Below, in pieces: positions 1 to 9,500 of a stretch of DNA of 64,000 nt. This DNA is from Bacteroidota bacterium (lineage in GTDB: Bacteria; Bacteroidota; Bacteroidia; B-17B0; Aurantibacillaceae): positions 483,378-547,377 of the forward strand of contig JAFDXR010000008.1 of NCBI GenBank assembly GCA_018267825.1. Direction: 5' to 3'. Numbering within the stretch: the stretch's first letter is position 1; every line of letters starts with the position of its first letter. Under the pieces are notes generated by a model. It did not search any database, was not told the origin of the DNA, and saw only the letters and a program-made list of their open reading frames with translations. The position numbers and the translations under genes were made by a program.

Positions 1-585
1 GGCTTTTTCAATATAGGTAGAGATCTCGCCGGCATCGCCACGGTGAATCACACCGTGTACGCGGTTGTCGGTAATTTGTTCGGCTGTTTTTACACAGCGG
101 TAGCAAAGGATACAGCGGGTCATATGGAGCTGTACGTATTTTCCGATATCGATGCGTTCGAACTCGCGGCGTTTAAATTCGTAGCGTGTTTTGGCAGCAC
201 CATGCTCATAACCGAGATCCTGCAGGCTGCATTCGCCAGCCTGGTCGCACACCGGGCAGTCGAGCGGGTGATTGATGAGCAGGAACTCCACCACGCCTTT
301 GCGGGCCTCGAGAATTTCGGGTGAAGTCACGTTCTGTACTTCCATACCATCCATGACCTCTGTGCGGCACGATGCCACAGGCTTAGGCATTGGGTTCGGG
401 TTTTGCGCCGAGCCTTTTGTGACTTTCACAATACAGGTACGGCAGTAGCCGCCACTGGTTTTGAGCTTGCTGTAATAGCACATGGTTGGCGGAGCTACCT
501 CCGGACCAATCATGCGCGCTGCTTGCAGAATGGTGGTACCCTTAGGCACCTCAATTTCTATTCCGTCTATGGTTACTTTAGGCAT
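1..585 (-). CDS. nuoG: NADH-quinone oxidoreductase subunit G, N-terminal part (runs off the window)
   Basis: This is the first 195 codons of the Fe-S subunit that carries electrons from NuoEF toward the quinone arm of complex I. The start ATG is the complement of 583-585, five bases after the TonB-domain gene ends. The translation shows the ferredoxin-like [2Fe-2S] set Cys36, Cys48, Cys51 and Cys73, then the His-Cys3 cluster site (His106, Cys110, Cys113, Cys119) and the start of a [4Fe-4S] set (Cys158, Cys161, Cys164 in MTRCILCYRC). The molybdopterin-like domain lies outside the window. It is the last visible gene of the nuo operon, and nuoH-N would be expected further to the left. The identification is firm; the length of the whole protein is unknown. 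Confidence 0.95.
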   Translation of the reverse strand, partial: MPKVTIDGIEIEVPKGTTILQAARMIGPEVAPPTMCYYSKLKTSGGYCRTCIVKVTKGSAQNPNPMPKPVASCRTEVMDGMEVQNVTSPEILEARKGVVEFLLINHPLDCPVCDQAGECSLQDLGYEHGAAKTRYEFKRREFERIDIGKYVQLHMTRCILCYRCVKTAEQITDNRVHGVIHRGDAGEISTYIEKA

Positions 586-590
586 CTTAG

Positions 591-1601
591 TTATTTACAA
601 TATTTTTGCATGTATTCGTAGCTGTTGCTTTTAATTGTGCTGGTAATCGGGATATCGCTTAAACACACTTTTTCAAAGCAAGAACAAGACTTTTTTTTCT
701 CCTTTTGAATAAAAAGAAGAACGCCGTAGTTATAAATAAAATCTAAATCGGTAAGAGTTTTATTTTCTTCGAAAAACCGATTAACATCTTTGAAATTCCC
801 ACCCTCAATCAGGCTTTTATATTTAATAGAGATCGCATCATCTTTATCTGAGTTGAAAACAAATGTTGGTTCACCAACGGTAAAGTTCAATGGCAAATTA
901 AAATAAACATTAACCGCTTTCCCATCCTGATAGCCAGGTTTCCAACGCGGCATTGACTTAACAACCCTAACAGCCTCATTGTCTAGAAGGACCATGCCTG
1001 AGCTTTTCATGATTGTCACATCCGAAATGTCACCGGAGCCGGAAACGACAAATTTTAAAAACACCTTGCCCCCAATAGAATTGTCTCTGCAAGAACGAGG
1101 ATATGAAATGTTACCTTGAATAAACTTAAACAGGGCATTTATGCCACCTGGAAATTCAGGCATTTCTTCAGTAACAGTATAAATTTTTTCCAAAACGGTC
1201 CCACTAAAGTCTTCATCATGAATAAATAGCCCATTATGAAATACGGAGATGACAGAGTCTTTTCCGTTGTTGTGGTAATATATCCAGTTGCCACTGTACT
1301 CATCATTTTTATAAATACCCCGATGATCTAAAGCCCCATTTTCCAGGTAGTAAACACAATAACCTTCTTTAATATCTTTAGGCTTTACGGCAGAAGCCTC
1401 AGCAACCATTTGGTTTTGACCACTCAAGTATTTGTCGTAGATAATAAATCCTTTTGGTGTTTTCTTATAAATTCGGTAAAACTTCGCGTCAGAGCGGGTC
1501 GATTCCTTCCACTCCGCGTTAAACCACGTCGTATCCATAAAGTCATTTTGTGAGAACAACTTTACAGTGAGAAATAAGAATATAAAAAAACTATGCTTCA
1601 A
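591..1601 (-). CDS. Secreted protein with YwqK/MORN-like repeats and a TonB C-terminal domain
   Basis: A 336-residue protein beginning with a signal peptide (MKHSFFIFLFLTVKLFSQ). The likely start is the TTG at 1601, overlapping the nuoF stop by 11 bases; the next Met comes after the signal peptide. Residues about 85-130 hold YwqK/MORN-like repeats (GALDHRGIYKNDEYSGNW). Residues about 145-240 match the TonB C-terminal fold (PEFPGGINALFKFI, then GKVFLKFVVSGSG and MPRWKPG), as in many Bacteroidota periplasmic proteins. It lacks the N-terminal anchor and Pro-rich spacer of a working TonB, so energy transduction is doubtful. The C-terminus ends with Cys-rich KKKSCSCF and a final YC, like the end of the TPR protein at 62588-63370. 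It is AT-rich (18 of 60 G+C at 721-780, against 34 of 60 in nuoF at 2401-2460) and interrupts the nuo operon. Confidence 0.8.
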   Translation of the reverse strand: MKHSFFIFLFLTVKLFSQNDFMDTTWFNAEWKESTRSDAKFYRIYKKTPKGFIIYDKYLSGQNQMVAEASAVKPKDIKEGYCVYYLENGALDHRGIYKNDEYSGNWIYYHNNGKDSVISVFHNGLFIHDEDFSGTVLEKIYTVTEEMPEFPGGINALFKFIQGNISYPRSCRDNSIGGKVFLKFVVSGSGDISDVTIMKSSGMVLLDNEAVRVVKSMPRWKPGYQDGKAVNVYFNLPLNFTVGEPTFVFNSDKDDAISIKYKSLIEGGNFKDVNRFFEENKTLTDLDFIYNYGVLLFIQKEKKKSCSCFEKVCLSDIPITSTIKSNSYEYMQKYCK

Positions 1602-2934
1602 CTAAATTGTTTAATCTATAATAATGTTTCACATCCTTAATCGAGGATGGATTTTTTACATACGCTTCAAACTCATGTTTAAAGTGACGCAGGGCAGCGG
1701 CCACAGGCCATGCAGCGGCTTCGCCCAGCGGGCAAATGGTTTTACCTTCGATCTTCGATTGAATATCCCAGAGCAGATCTACATCGGCCAGGGTACCTTT
1801 TCCATCCAGGATCTTTTTCAGGATTTTCTCCATCCACCCGGTTCCTTCGCGGCAAGGCGAACATTGTCCGCACGACTCGTGATGGTAGAAACGGGTAAAC
1901 GTGAATAAATTTTTTACAATGCTGGTGTCTTCATCCATCACTATAAACCCGCCGGAACCCAGCATGGTACCTGTTTGGAAGCCGCCATCAGCAAGGCTTT
2001 CGTATGTCATTAAGCGGGGCTCGCCTTTGGCTGTTTTCAAAATGAGCTCCGTTGGCAGAATCGGCACGGAAGAACCACCGGCCACAACCGCTTTCATTTT
2101 TTTGCCATTGCGGATGCCACCACAATATTCTTCACTATAAATAAATTCTTCGACCGGAAGGCCGAGTTCAATTTCATAAACACCCGGTTTATTGATATGA
2201 CCTGAAGCCGAAATGAGTTTTGTACCGGTCGATTTTCCGACACCGATCTTCGCATACTCTTCGCCACCCATCATTACAATCGGGCAAACGGCCGCAATGG
2301 TTTCCACGTTGTTTACCACAGTCGGGCAACCCCACAACCCGGCTACAGCGGGGAACGGGGGCTTGATGCGCGGGTTACCGCGTTTTCCTTCGAGCGATTC
2401 GAGCAGGGCTGTTTCTTCGCCACAGATATAGGCACCGCCACCTACCTGAACCGAAAGTTCGAGGGAGTAATTGGTACCCAGAATATTTTTTCCGAGCCAG
2501 CCGGCCGCGTAAGCTTCGGCAATGGCGGTTTCGAGAATACGGGCTACATAAAAATATTCGCCGCGGATGTAAATGTATGATTGATTGGCACCGAGGGCAT
2601 AAGAAGAGGTAATCATCCCCTCAATGAGGGCATGCGGAATTTTCTCCATCAGGTAACGGTCCTTGAAGGTGCCAGGCTCCGACTCATCGGCATTGCATAC
2701 CAGGTAGCGCGGAACGCCTTCGGGTTTAGCCAGGAAGCTCCATTTCATACCGGTAGGGAACCCCGCACCACCACGGCCACGAAGCCCTGATTTTTTTACT
2801 TCTTCTGTCACCTGATCCGGTGTCATGGATTTCAGCGCCTTTTCAACAGAGGCATATCCGCCATGTGCACGGTATACATCCAGTGTGTGGATGCCGGGAA
2901 CGCGATCATTGTGTATTAATAATTTTTTGCCCAT
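1591..2934 (-). CDS. nuoF: NADH-quinone oxidoreductase subunit F (NADH-binding, 51 kDa)
   Basis: Complex I peripheral-arm subunit that oxidises NADH through FMN and passes electrons to its N3 [4Fe-4S] cluster. The 447 residues are full family length. Visible motifs are the glycine-rich NADH site GRGGAGFPTG (53-62), the FMN-site segment NADESEPGTFKDR (81-93), GGGAYICGEETAL (165-177), and the cluster cysteines Cys355, Cys358, Cys361 (ESCGQCSPC) and Cys401. It follows nuoE after 12 bases. Its stop codon overlaps the TTG start of the TonB-domain gene, so the two are translationally adjacent. Nothing looks broken. Confidence 0.97.
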   Translation of the reverse strand: MGKKLLIHNDRVPGIHTLDVYRAHGGYASVEKALKSMTPDQVTEEVKKSGLRGRGGAGFPTGMKWSFLAKPEGVPRYLVCNADESEPGTFKDRYLMEKIPHALIEGMITSSYALGANQSYIYIRGEYFYVARILETAIAEAYAAGWLGKNILGTNYSLELSVQVGGGAYICGEETALLESLEGKRGNPRIKPPFPAVAGLWGCPTVVNNVETIAAVCPIVMMGGEEYAKIGVGKSTGTKLISASGHINKPGVYEIELGLPVEEFIYSEEYCGGIRNGKKMKAVVAGGSSVPILPTELILKTAKGEPRLMTYESLADGGFQTGTMLGSGGFIVMDEDTSIVKNLFTFTRFYHHESCGQCSPCREGTGWMEKILKKILDGKGTLADVDLLWDIQSKIEGKTICPLGEAAAWPVAAALRHFKHEFEAYVKNPSSIKDVKHYYRLNNLVEA

Positions 2935-2946
2935 CCGATAAGCGAA

Positions 2947-3528
2947 TTATAATGTGTTTTGGTAATCGAGATCTGTGTAACTCCTTAAGCGGCCTTCGCT
3001 TCTGTATTTTTCGAGCAGCGCGTCAACTTTTTCAAGGGTGAGGTTTTCGTGAAACGAAGCCCCGCACTGCATCATCGGCGCTGTGCCGCATGAACCCAGG
3101 CACTCAGCCACCTTGAGGGTAAACATACCGTCTTTGGTGGTTTCTCCGACTTTGATATTTAATTTCTTTTCGATGTACCGAACAATGTCTTCAGCGCCAT
3201 TGAGCCAACAGGAGCTGGTCTGGCAAACCTCGAGGGTGCATTTCCCAACCGGTTTCAGGTTGAACATGGTGTAAAACGAAGCCACTTCAAACACCTCAAT
3301 CGGTTTGATATTCAAAACTTCTGCTACATAATCCATCACCTCAGCACTGAGCCAGCCGCCGAATTCGGCCTGTGCCACGTGCAATACCGGTAAAAGGGCC
3401 GACTTCTGTTTGCCCTGCGGATAGCGGCTGATAATGGTTTTAACAGTTTCCATGGCGGCGTCACTGAATTTTATTTCAGCGCGTTTCGCTTTGTTAAACT
3501 CCTGTGTTCCGTGTACTTGACTTCCCAT
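2947..3528 (-). CDS. nuoE: NADH-quinone oxidoreductase subunit E (24 kDa)
   Basis: Thioredoxin-like [2Fe-2S] subunit that pairs with NuoF in the NADH-oxidising module. In its 193 residues the four ligands are Cys102 and Cys107 (CQTSSC), then Cys143 and Cys147 (CLGSC), the family spacing. The family signature FEVASFYTMF sits at about residues 80-89. A 116-base spacer separates it from nuoD, the widest gap inside the nuo run, and that spacer holds an imperfect inverted repeat. It is followed by nuoF after 12 bases. Confidence 0.96.
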   Translation of the reverse strand: MGSQVHGTQEFNKAKRAEIKFSDAAMETVKTIISRYPQGKQKSALLPVLHVAQAEFGGWLSAEVMDYVAEVLNIKPIEVFEVASFYTMFNLKPVGKCTLEVCQTSSCWLNGAEDIVRYIEKKLNIKVGETTKDGMFTLKVAECLGSCGTAPMMQCGASFHENLTLEKVDALLEKYRSEGRLRSYTDLDYQNTL

Positions 3529-3541
3529 TTTTTTTAATTTT

Positions 3542-3644
3542 TAGTGTTGAGTTTTTAGTTTTAAATACCCGACACGTCTAAAATATTTTGGTTTTCTCTT
3601 TTGTGATTTGTATTCAAAACTAAACCCTTAAAACTCAAAACTCA
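3542..3644. repeat. Imperfect inverted repeat in the nuoD-nuoE spacer
   Basis: The left arm (about 3545-3564, TTGAGTTTTTAGTTTT) and the right arm (about 3614-3643, AAAACTAAACCCTTAAAACT then CAAAACTCA) are imperfect reverse complements built from GAGTTTT and TAGTTTT blocks, with five extra bases in the right arm. The transcript could fold into a long AU-rich stem between nuoD and nuoE. It could be an mRNA-processing or stability element or a dispersed intergenic repeat; nothing here decides which. Confidence 0.5.
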
Positions 3645-4859
3645 TTATGCATCCAGCTCCCCTGCAATCACGTTCATGCTACTCATGGTCAGGATCGCAT
3701 CACTGAGCATGGCGCCTTTAATCATTTCAGGATAAGCCTGGTAATAAATAAAACAAGGCCGGCGGAAATGCAGACGGTATGGTGTTCTGCCGCCATCGCT
3801 CACCAGGTAGAAGCCTAATTCGCCGTTACCGCCTTCCACACAGTGGTATACTTCACCGGCCGGAATATCGGTTTCTCCCATCACAATTTTGAAATGGTAG
3901 ATGAGCGCCTCCATGTTGTTGTATACTTCTTCTTTCGGTGGCAGGTAAAAATCAGGAATGTTGGCATGCATCGGTTCATCTTTCGGCATGTTTTTGATAG
4001 CCTGTTCGATGATGCTCAGTGATTGCCACATTTCTTCCTGGCGCACCATGAAACGATCGTAGGTGTCACCGCTTTTTCCAACCGGAATATCAAATTTGAA
4101 ATCCTGGTAAGAAGAGTAAGGATTCATAACGCGCACATCATAATCAACACCCGCAGCGCGCAGGTTTGGCCCGGTAAAGCTGTATTGAAGCGCCATTTCG
4201 GCACTGATAGGCCCGCAGTTAATGGTGCGGTCCATAAATATTTTGTTGCGTTCCAGCAGGTTTGAGAACTCGCGGAAAGCTTTCGGAAACTCAGCCAGAA
4301 AGGCGTTGATTTTGTCCCAGGTTGTTTTGCTCCATTCGCGGTCAAAACCACCGATGCGACCGATGTTGGTGGTTAAACGCGCGCCGCAGATCTCTTCGAA
4401 AATCTCATAGATTTTTTCGCGCCACTGGAAAATGTAAAGAAACCCGGTCATAGCACCCGTATCTACACCGATAACGGAGTTACAGATAATGTGATCGGCA
4501 ATACGCGACAGTTCCATGATAATAACGCGGTGATATTGCGCGCGTTTCGGAAGTTCCGCTTTGATCAGTTTTTCTACGGTCATGTACCAGCCCATGTTGT
4601 TGATTGGCGACGAACAGTAGTTTAAACGATCGGTAATAGGAGTGATCTGTGCATACGGGCGACGCTCAGCCAGCTTTTCGAAAGCGCGGTGAATGTACCC
4701 GATGGTTGGTGTTGCTTCATGAATGATCTCACCATCCATCTTCAGCACGTTCTGAAAAATACCGTGCGTGGCAGGGTGAGTAGGGCCGAGGTTGAGAATA
4801 GAATATTCTTTTTCTTCGATGTGCTCTGCCTTTATATGTTTATCATCTTTCTTGCTCAT
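3645..4859 (-). CDS. nuoD: NADH-quinone oxidoreductase subunit D (49 kDa)
   Basis: Subunit of the hydrogenase-like connecting module of complex I that forms the quinone pocket with NuoB. The 404 residues are a separate, unfused NuoD. Visible signatures are LGPTHPATHGIFQNVLKMDG near residues 24-43, GYIHRAFEKLAERRPY near 53-68, and CVEGGNGELGFYLVSDGG near 341-358. The C-terminus SMNVIAGELDA is the usual NuoD ending with its invariant Asp. It lies 30 bases after nuoC and is followed by the inverted-repeat spacer before nuoE. Confidence 0.97.
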   Translation of the reverse strand: MSKKDDKHIKAEHIEEKEYSILNLGPTHPATHGIFQNVLKMDGEIIHEATPTIGYIHRAFEKLAERRPYAQITPITDRLNYCSSPINNMGWYMTVEKLIKAELPKRAQYHRVIIMELSRIADHIICNSVIGVDTGAMTGFLYIFQWREKIYEIFEEICGARLTTNIGRIGGFDREWSKTTWDKINAFLAEFPKAFREFSNLLERNKIFMDRTINCGPISAEMALQYSFTGPNLRAAGVDYDVRVMNPYSSYQDFKFDIPVGKSGDTYDRFMVRQEEMWQSLSIIEQAIKNMPKDEPMHANIPDFYLPPKEEVYNNMEALIYHFKIVMGETDIPAGEVYHCVEGGNGELGFYLVSDGGRTPYRLHFRRPCFIYYQAYPEMIKGAMLSDAILTMSSMNVIAGELDA

Positions 4860-4889
4860 GAGAATGTGTTCTTTTTAACCGGTAAGAAA

Positions 4890-5393
4890 TTATCTTCCGA
4901 ACATTTTATCGTCTTTATCGTCGCGGGTCTGGTCTTCGAGCGGGAACTCTTTCCGCAGCGGGAAGATATCCATTTCATCCACATTCAGAATGCGTTTCAG
5001 GTTGGGATGGCCCTTGAACTTGACACCGAAGAAATCGTAGGTTTCGCGCTCCATCCAGTTAGCACCCGGCCACAGGTCGGTGGCGGTAGGCACTTCGGGA
5101 TGAGTAATCGGGAAAAAAGTTTTGATACGAACCCTCAGGTTGGAAGGCATGTTGTGCAGGTGATAAATAACAGCCAGGTGTTGTTCATCGGGAGTTTGAA
5201 AACCGGTAAGGTCTGTCAGGAAATGAAAATGAAGTTCATCGTCTTCTTTCAGAAATTTCAGAACATCATGAATCTGTTCTCTTTTGATATGAAAAACAGG
5301 GAAGTCATATAGAACTTCTGCTTTTTCAATACAACCCGGCAGGGTTTCGTTTAAACGCTGGTTGATTTTTTCAAATAATGCTTGTGTCTCCAT
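4890..5393 (-). CDS. nuoC: NADH-quinone oxidoreductase subunit C (30 kDa)
   Basis: Connecting-module subunit that contacts NuoD. The 167 residues contain the family signature around residues 119-140: WMERETYDFFGVKFKGHPNL followed by KRIL. The C-terminus FPLRKEFPLEDQTR fits NuoC homologues. It is separate from nuoD (30-base gap) rather than fused to it as in E. coli, and begins 22 bases after nuoB. No anomaly was seen. Confidence 0.95.
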   Translation of the reverse strand: METQALFEKINQRLNETLPGCIEKAEVLYDFPVFHIKREQIHDVLKFLKEDDELHFHFLTDLTGFQTPDEQHLAVIYHLHNMPSNLRVRIKTFFPITHPEVPTATDLWPGANWMERETYDFFGVKFKGHPNLKRILNVDEMDIFPLRKEFPLEDQTRDDKDDKMFGR

Positions 5394-5415
5394 GAAATCG
5401 CTGGGTTCCTTATAT

Positions 5416-5979
5416 TTATTCCATTCCGTAGCTGTTCAGTAAACGCTTGTATTCAGGTGATTCGCGGCGTCGGAAAGACTCGTTCTGCGCAAGTTCCTGA
5501 ATTTTTAAAACGCCTTCCAGAATTTGTTCCGGACGCGGCGGGCAACCGGGAACGTATACATCCACCGGAATGATACGATCAATACCCTGCAATACGCTGT
5601 ATGTGTCAAAAATACCGCCGCTGCTGGCACAGGCACCAACCGACAGAACCCATTTAGGCTCGGCCATCTGTTCATATACCTGGCGTAGTGTTGGTCCCAT
5701 TTTTTTGGCAATGGTTCCCATCACCATCAGCATATCGGCCTGGCGTGGAGAAAAGCTTAAACGCTCTGATCCAAAACGACCCAGGTCGTAATGCGAAGCC
5801 ATTGTGGCCATAAATTCAATACCGCAGCAGGAAGTTGCAAATGGTAATGGCCATAAGGAGTTTTTACGGGCAAGACCTACCACGTCTTCCAGTTTGGTAG
5901 CAAAGAAACCCGGGCCTTCCATGCCGTCTGGCCTTTTGGCCATTTCCAGTTTCGTTCTTTTTATAATCTCTTTTGCCAT
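5416..5979 (-). CDS. nuoB: NADH-quinone oxidoreductase subunit B (PSST, N2 cluster)
   Basis: This subunit carries the N2 [4Fe-4S] cluster, the last electron carrier before quinone. The 187 residues show the four ligands Cys51 and Cys52 ([11 protein letters not shown]), Cys117 ([10 protein letters not shown]) and Cys146 (VPGCPPRPE). The motif [11 protein letters not shown] at 79-89 is also typical. It lies 63 bases after nuoA and 22 before nuoC, consistent with co-transcription. Confidence 0.97.
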   Translation of the reverse strand: MAKEIIKRTKLEMAKRPDGMEGPGFFATKLEDVVGLARKNSLWPLPFATSCCGIEFMATMASHYDLGRFGSERLSFSPRQADMLMVMGTIAKKMGPTLRQVYEQMAEPKWVLSVGACASSGGIFDTYSVLQGIDRIIPVDVYVPGCPPRPEQILEGVLKIQELAQNESFRRRESPEYKRLLNSYGME

Positions 5980-6042
5980 GTGTAATAATCCAATAGAGGA
6001 GTAAAATCCGGTTAAAATGTAAATACTAAAGCTGCCGGGGGG

Positions 6043-6417
6043 TTAATCTTCCCAGCGCAGAGCTTTTTTCGCCAACAGGTAGTAAAATCCAACCAATAAA
6101 AGGATGATAAATGAGAAAACCTCAATAATCCCCGGGAGACCAAGATCTTTAAAGTTAACAGCCCAGGGGTACATAAAGATCACTTCAACATCAAATAAAA
6201 CGAATAAAATAGCAACCAGGAAGTATTTAACCGAAAAAGGTAAGCGGGCATTGCCCTCGCTGTGAATCCCGCACTCAAACGATTCGAGCTTGATTTTAGT
6301 CTTACGTTTCGGCCCGAGTTTGTGAGTGAGGAACATGGTTGTAGCCACAAAGCCAAAAGCCACTAAAAACATCATCACAATCGGGAGATAATCCATGGGG
6401 GTGTTGGTCGCATTCAT
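6043..6417 (-). CDS. nuoA: NADH-quinone oxidoreductase subunit A
   Basis: Small membrane subunit at the junction of the two complex I arms. The 124 residues contain three hydrophobic segments, at about 10-30, 64-84 and 92-115, and the conserved loop FECGIHSEGNARLPFSVKYF around residues 47-66. It is the first gene of the nuo run. The 126 bases between it and the terminator of the protease gene must hold the operon promoter, but I found no convincing TTTG/TAnnTTTG pair on the minus strand there. Confidence 0.96.
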   Translation of the reverse strand: MNATNTPMDYLPIVMMFLVAFGFVATTMFLTHKLGPKRKTKIKLESFECGIHSEGNARLPFSVKYFLVAILFVLFDVEVIFMYPWAVNFKDLGLPGIIEVFSFIILLLVGFYYLLAKKALRWED

Positions 6418-6543
6418 GTCGTGTACAGACTTTAAAAAAACACGGTAAGATTAGGGATATTTTCAGACATCATCAAGCATTCGGTCTAAAATTTTGAAAC
6501 AGCATCTTATTAAGAACTATTCTACATAAGAATAAAATGGCAC

Positions 6544-6572
6544 AAAAAAAACCCCGGAAAATTTTCCGGGGT
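6544..6572 (-). terminator. Rho-independent terminator after the secreted protease gene
   Basis: A perfect 22-base palindrome, ACCCCGGAAAA/TTTTCCGGGGT (6551-6572), is followed on the minus strand by eight T residues. It begins 20 bases after the stop of the gene at 6592-10242. It separates that gene from the nuo operon, which reads in the same direction. Confidence 0.92.
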
Positions 6573-6591
6573 CTTGCAAAAAAAACAGGGT

Positions 6592-9500
6592 TTATTCAAC
6601 AATCAGTTTTACAGTTTTACGGGAATCGTTATTAAATAATTGCACGTAGTACACGCCTTTGCTGAATGACGACAGGTTTACATGCGTTTCTTTTTTCGTG
6701 AGTTTTTCAGAAACAACGAGCTGACCAACCGCATTGTAAACATACATGGTCATCTCTGTATTGCCCATGGTTACAGTAAATTCGCCGGTATTTGGATTCG
6801 GATACACACGAAGCCCTCCGTCGGCAAGCACCTCGGAAATACCTGTACATGTTGACACATTGAGCACTTTGGTGGCCAATCCTGTGCAGGTTCCGTTGCT
6901 TCCGGAAACGGTATAGGTTGTCGTTGTGCCAGGGTTTACAACCACGCTGGTTCCGGTTAATCCACCCGGGTTCCAGGTATAGGTTGTGGCGCCCGATGCG
7001 GTAAGTGTGGCGCTCTGCCCGGCACAGATCAACGATGCAGAAGCCGATGCCGTTACTGTTGGCCCCGGAGTTACAGTAACTGTGCTTGTTTTAGAGGTTC
7101 CTGTGCAGCTGCCATTAGCACCGGTTACGGTATATACGGTTGTAGATCCCGGGCTCACAATCACGCTGGTTCCGGTTAATCCACCCGGGTTCCAGGTATA
7201 GGTTGTGGCACCGGTTACATTAAGTGTGGTGGTGGTGCCGCTGCAAATGGTTGTGTTCGTTGTCGCCACGGCAATAGTAGGCGTTGCGCTCACGGTAAGT
7301 GTTTTCATGGACGTAGATGTACAGCCGGAGCTTGCACCGGTTAAAGTATACGTTGTGGTTACAGTAGGGCTTACAGTCACATTTGTGGTGGTTTGCCCGC
7401 CGGGCGCCCAGGTATAGGTTGTGGCGCCACTTGCCGTAAACGTTGTGGAACCGCCGCTACAGATGCTGGTTGCGCCGCCAATACTAACGGTCGGGCTTGG
7501 GTTAACAGTAACGGCCACAGTGCCGGTCGAAGCGCAACCGGATGTTGTTCCGGTAACCGTATAAACCGTATTGGATGTTGGATTTACAGTAACAGAGGTC
7601 GTTGTCTGACCACCCGGATTCCACACATACGACGTGGCACCGGTTACAAATAAACTGGTGCTTTGTCCGGAACAGATCGTCGACAACGTGGTTGTTGCAG
7701 CAACCGTTGGATTGGCAACAACCGTGATCGTTTTGGTGCTTGTAGAACTCAGTGTTCCCGTGGCAACCGTGAGCGATATGGTTTTAACCCCGGCCGTTGC
7801 ATAACTTACGGTGGTACTCGAGGTGTTGGCTGTAGCCGGTGTTCCACCAGTCATGGTCCAGGTATAGCTTGTAGGACTTCCTGTAGAGGTATTGGTAAGT
7901 GTAACAGACTGGCCGGCACATACCGTCGAAGCACTTGTGCTGATTGTGGCTGTTGGAGCCGAAGCGGTGGCACCGGTAATATTGATGTTGTCGAGGTACA
8001 TACCATCACCATAGTGCGAGCGGTTTACAAAAGAAACCATCACGCTGGCGTTTCCTACATAAGGGGTCAGGTCGATGGAGTCTTTGGCCCACTCGGTTGT
8101 TGCCGGCACATAGGTAAAGGAACCTGTACCAACACCCGTTCCAATCTGCGAGCCACCTTTCAGATACGCTTGTGTTGTACTGGTTCCGCAATTGGTAGAA
8201 ATCAGAATTTCGAGTGAGTCTATATTCGGTGAAGCATACGTGAGACCATAAGCCCTGTAGAAGGTCATCTTGGCGGTGTTGTATCCGCTGAGGTTTACAT
8301 AGGTTTTGAGTTCGTCGCGGGTGCCGCTCACATCGGTTGTCCAGTTGTCGAACATGGCACTTTGTGTACTGGCCTGACCAGCAGAGGTCGAAAGACTCCA
8401 TTTTACGCCATCATTACCGCCATCATTCAGATACCAGTTGGCCGGTGTAAATGTTGAGGTTTGGAAAGCCTGCACAAGCGGCAGCGTAGCGGCGCTTACA
8501 ACATTGATGTATGCTAATACAGAATAAGTACTGGTACCATTGGTATTGCTTGCAGAAAGCGCTACACTGTATGAGCCCGGCGTGTTGTATGTAACTGCAG
8601 GAGGCGTTGTGGCAGTTGATGTAGCCGGTGTACCACCCTGGAAAGTCCAGGTATAGGATGTGGCACCGCCTGTAGAGGCGTTTGTAAAGGTAATGCTCTG
8701 GCCGGCACAAATCGTTGTTTTGTTGGCGGTGAAACTGGCAGTTGGTGCACCCAATGCACAGTTACCGGAGTTCAGTGCCACCATAATAGGTTTACTGCAA
8801 ACGGTACCTGCCAGGTTGCGTGTCATAACAGCAAGTCCGCCGTTGAGGTCGTCGGTATTGAGAGAGCGTTTTTGCTGACCATTGGCCAGGGCGTAGTGCA
8901 TGAGGTCCGAAGAATTGATCACGTGCGAAAGCTGGTGTCCGTGCCCGAGTTCGTGAACGGTTACCGATTCAAAGTCATACTGCGAAGAGCTTGGTGCTGC
9001 CGGGCCGTATTGCCAGGTTAATCCGCCCGGAGTAGGGGCAAATACAATGTCGAGCTCATTCACAAACCATTTCATGGTAGCGCCGCTGCCACAACCGCTC
9101 CAGTAGCTTGTGCACTGGCCCAGGATGCCCGCTGCGAGGCCAGTCTGGAATGTAATCACATTCACTGCATCATTGGCTGCGGCAGCCACCGTGGTGGTAG
9201 ATGCAGAAATCTGCCAGTTGATATAGGTGGCACAACGCCAGGTTCCAAACGAACGTTCAAAAGCGGCTTTTGCAGGAGCATTGGTAATAAAAGAACTATT
9301 ATAGATCCAGGTATAACCACCGGATGTCTGCCCGATGTGTTGTGTGTTGTAAATAGCACTCGAATAATCTACGTTCAGGTGGCCATAGCTCACCGTAAGT
9401 GTTTGTGTACTTGCAACCCCGTTTACCTTGATAAGGCCGGTTCCGGCAGTTCCTGAAATAGACGTTTTGGTAGGTACCTGCACCTGGATCTGTGTATTGC

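Noticed and set aside
591..1601. Genuine TonB energy transducer
   Set aside because: It has a cleavable-type signal peptide but no membrane anchor, no Pro-rich spacer and no exbB/exbD neighbours; only the C-terminal domain is shared.
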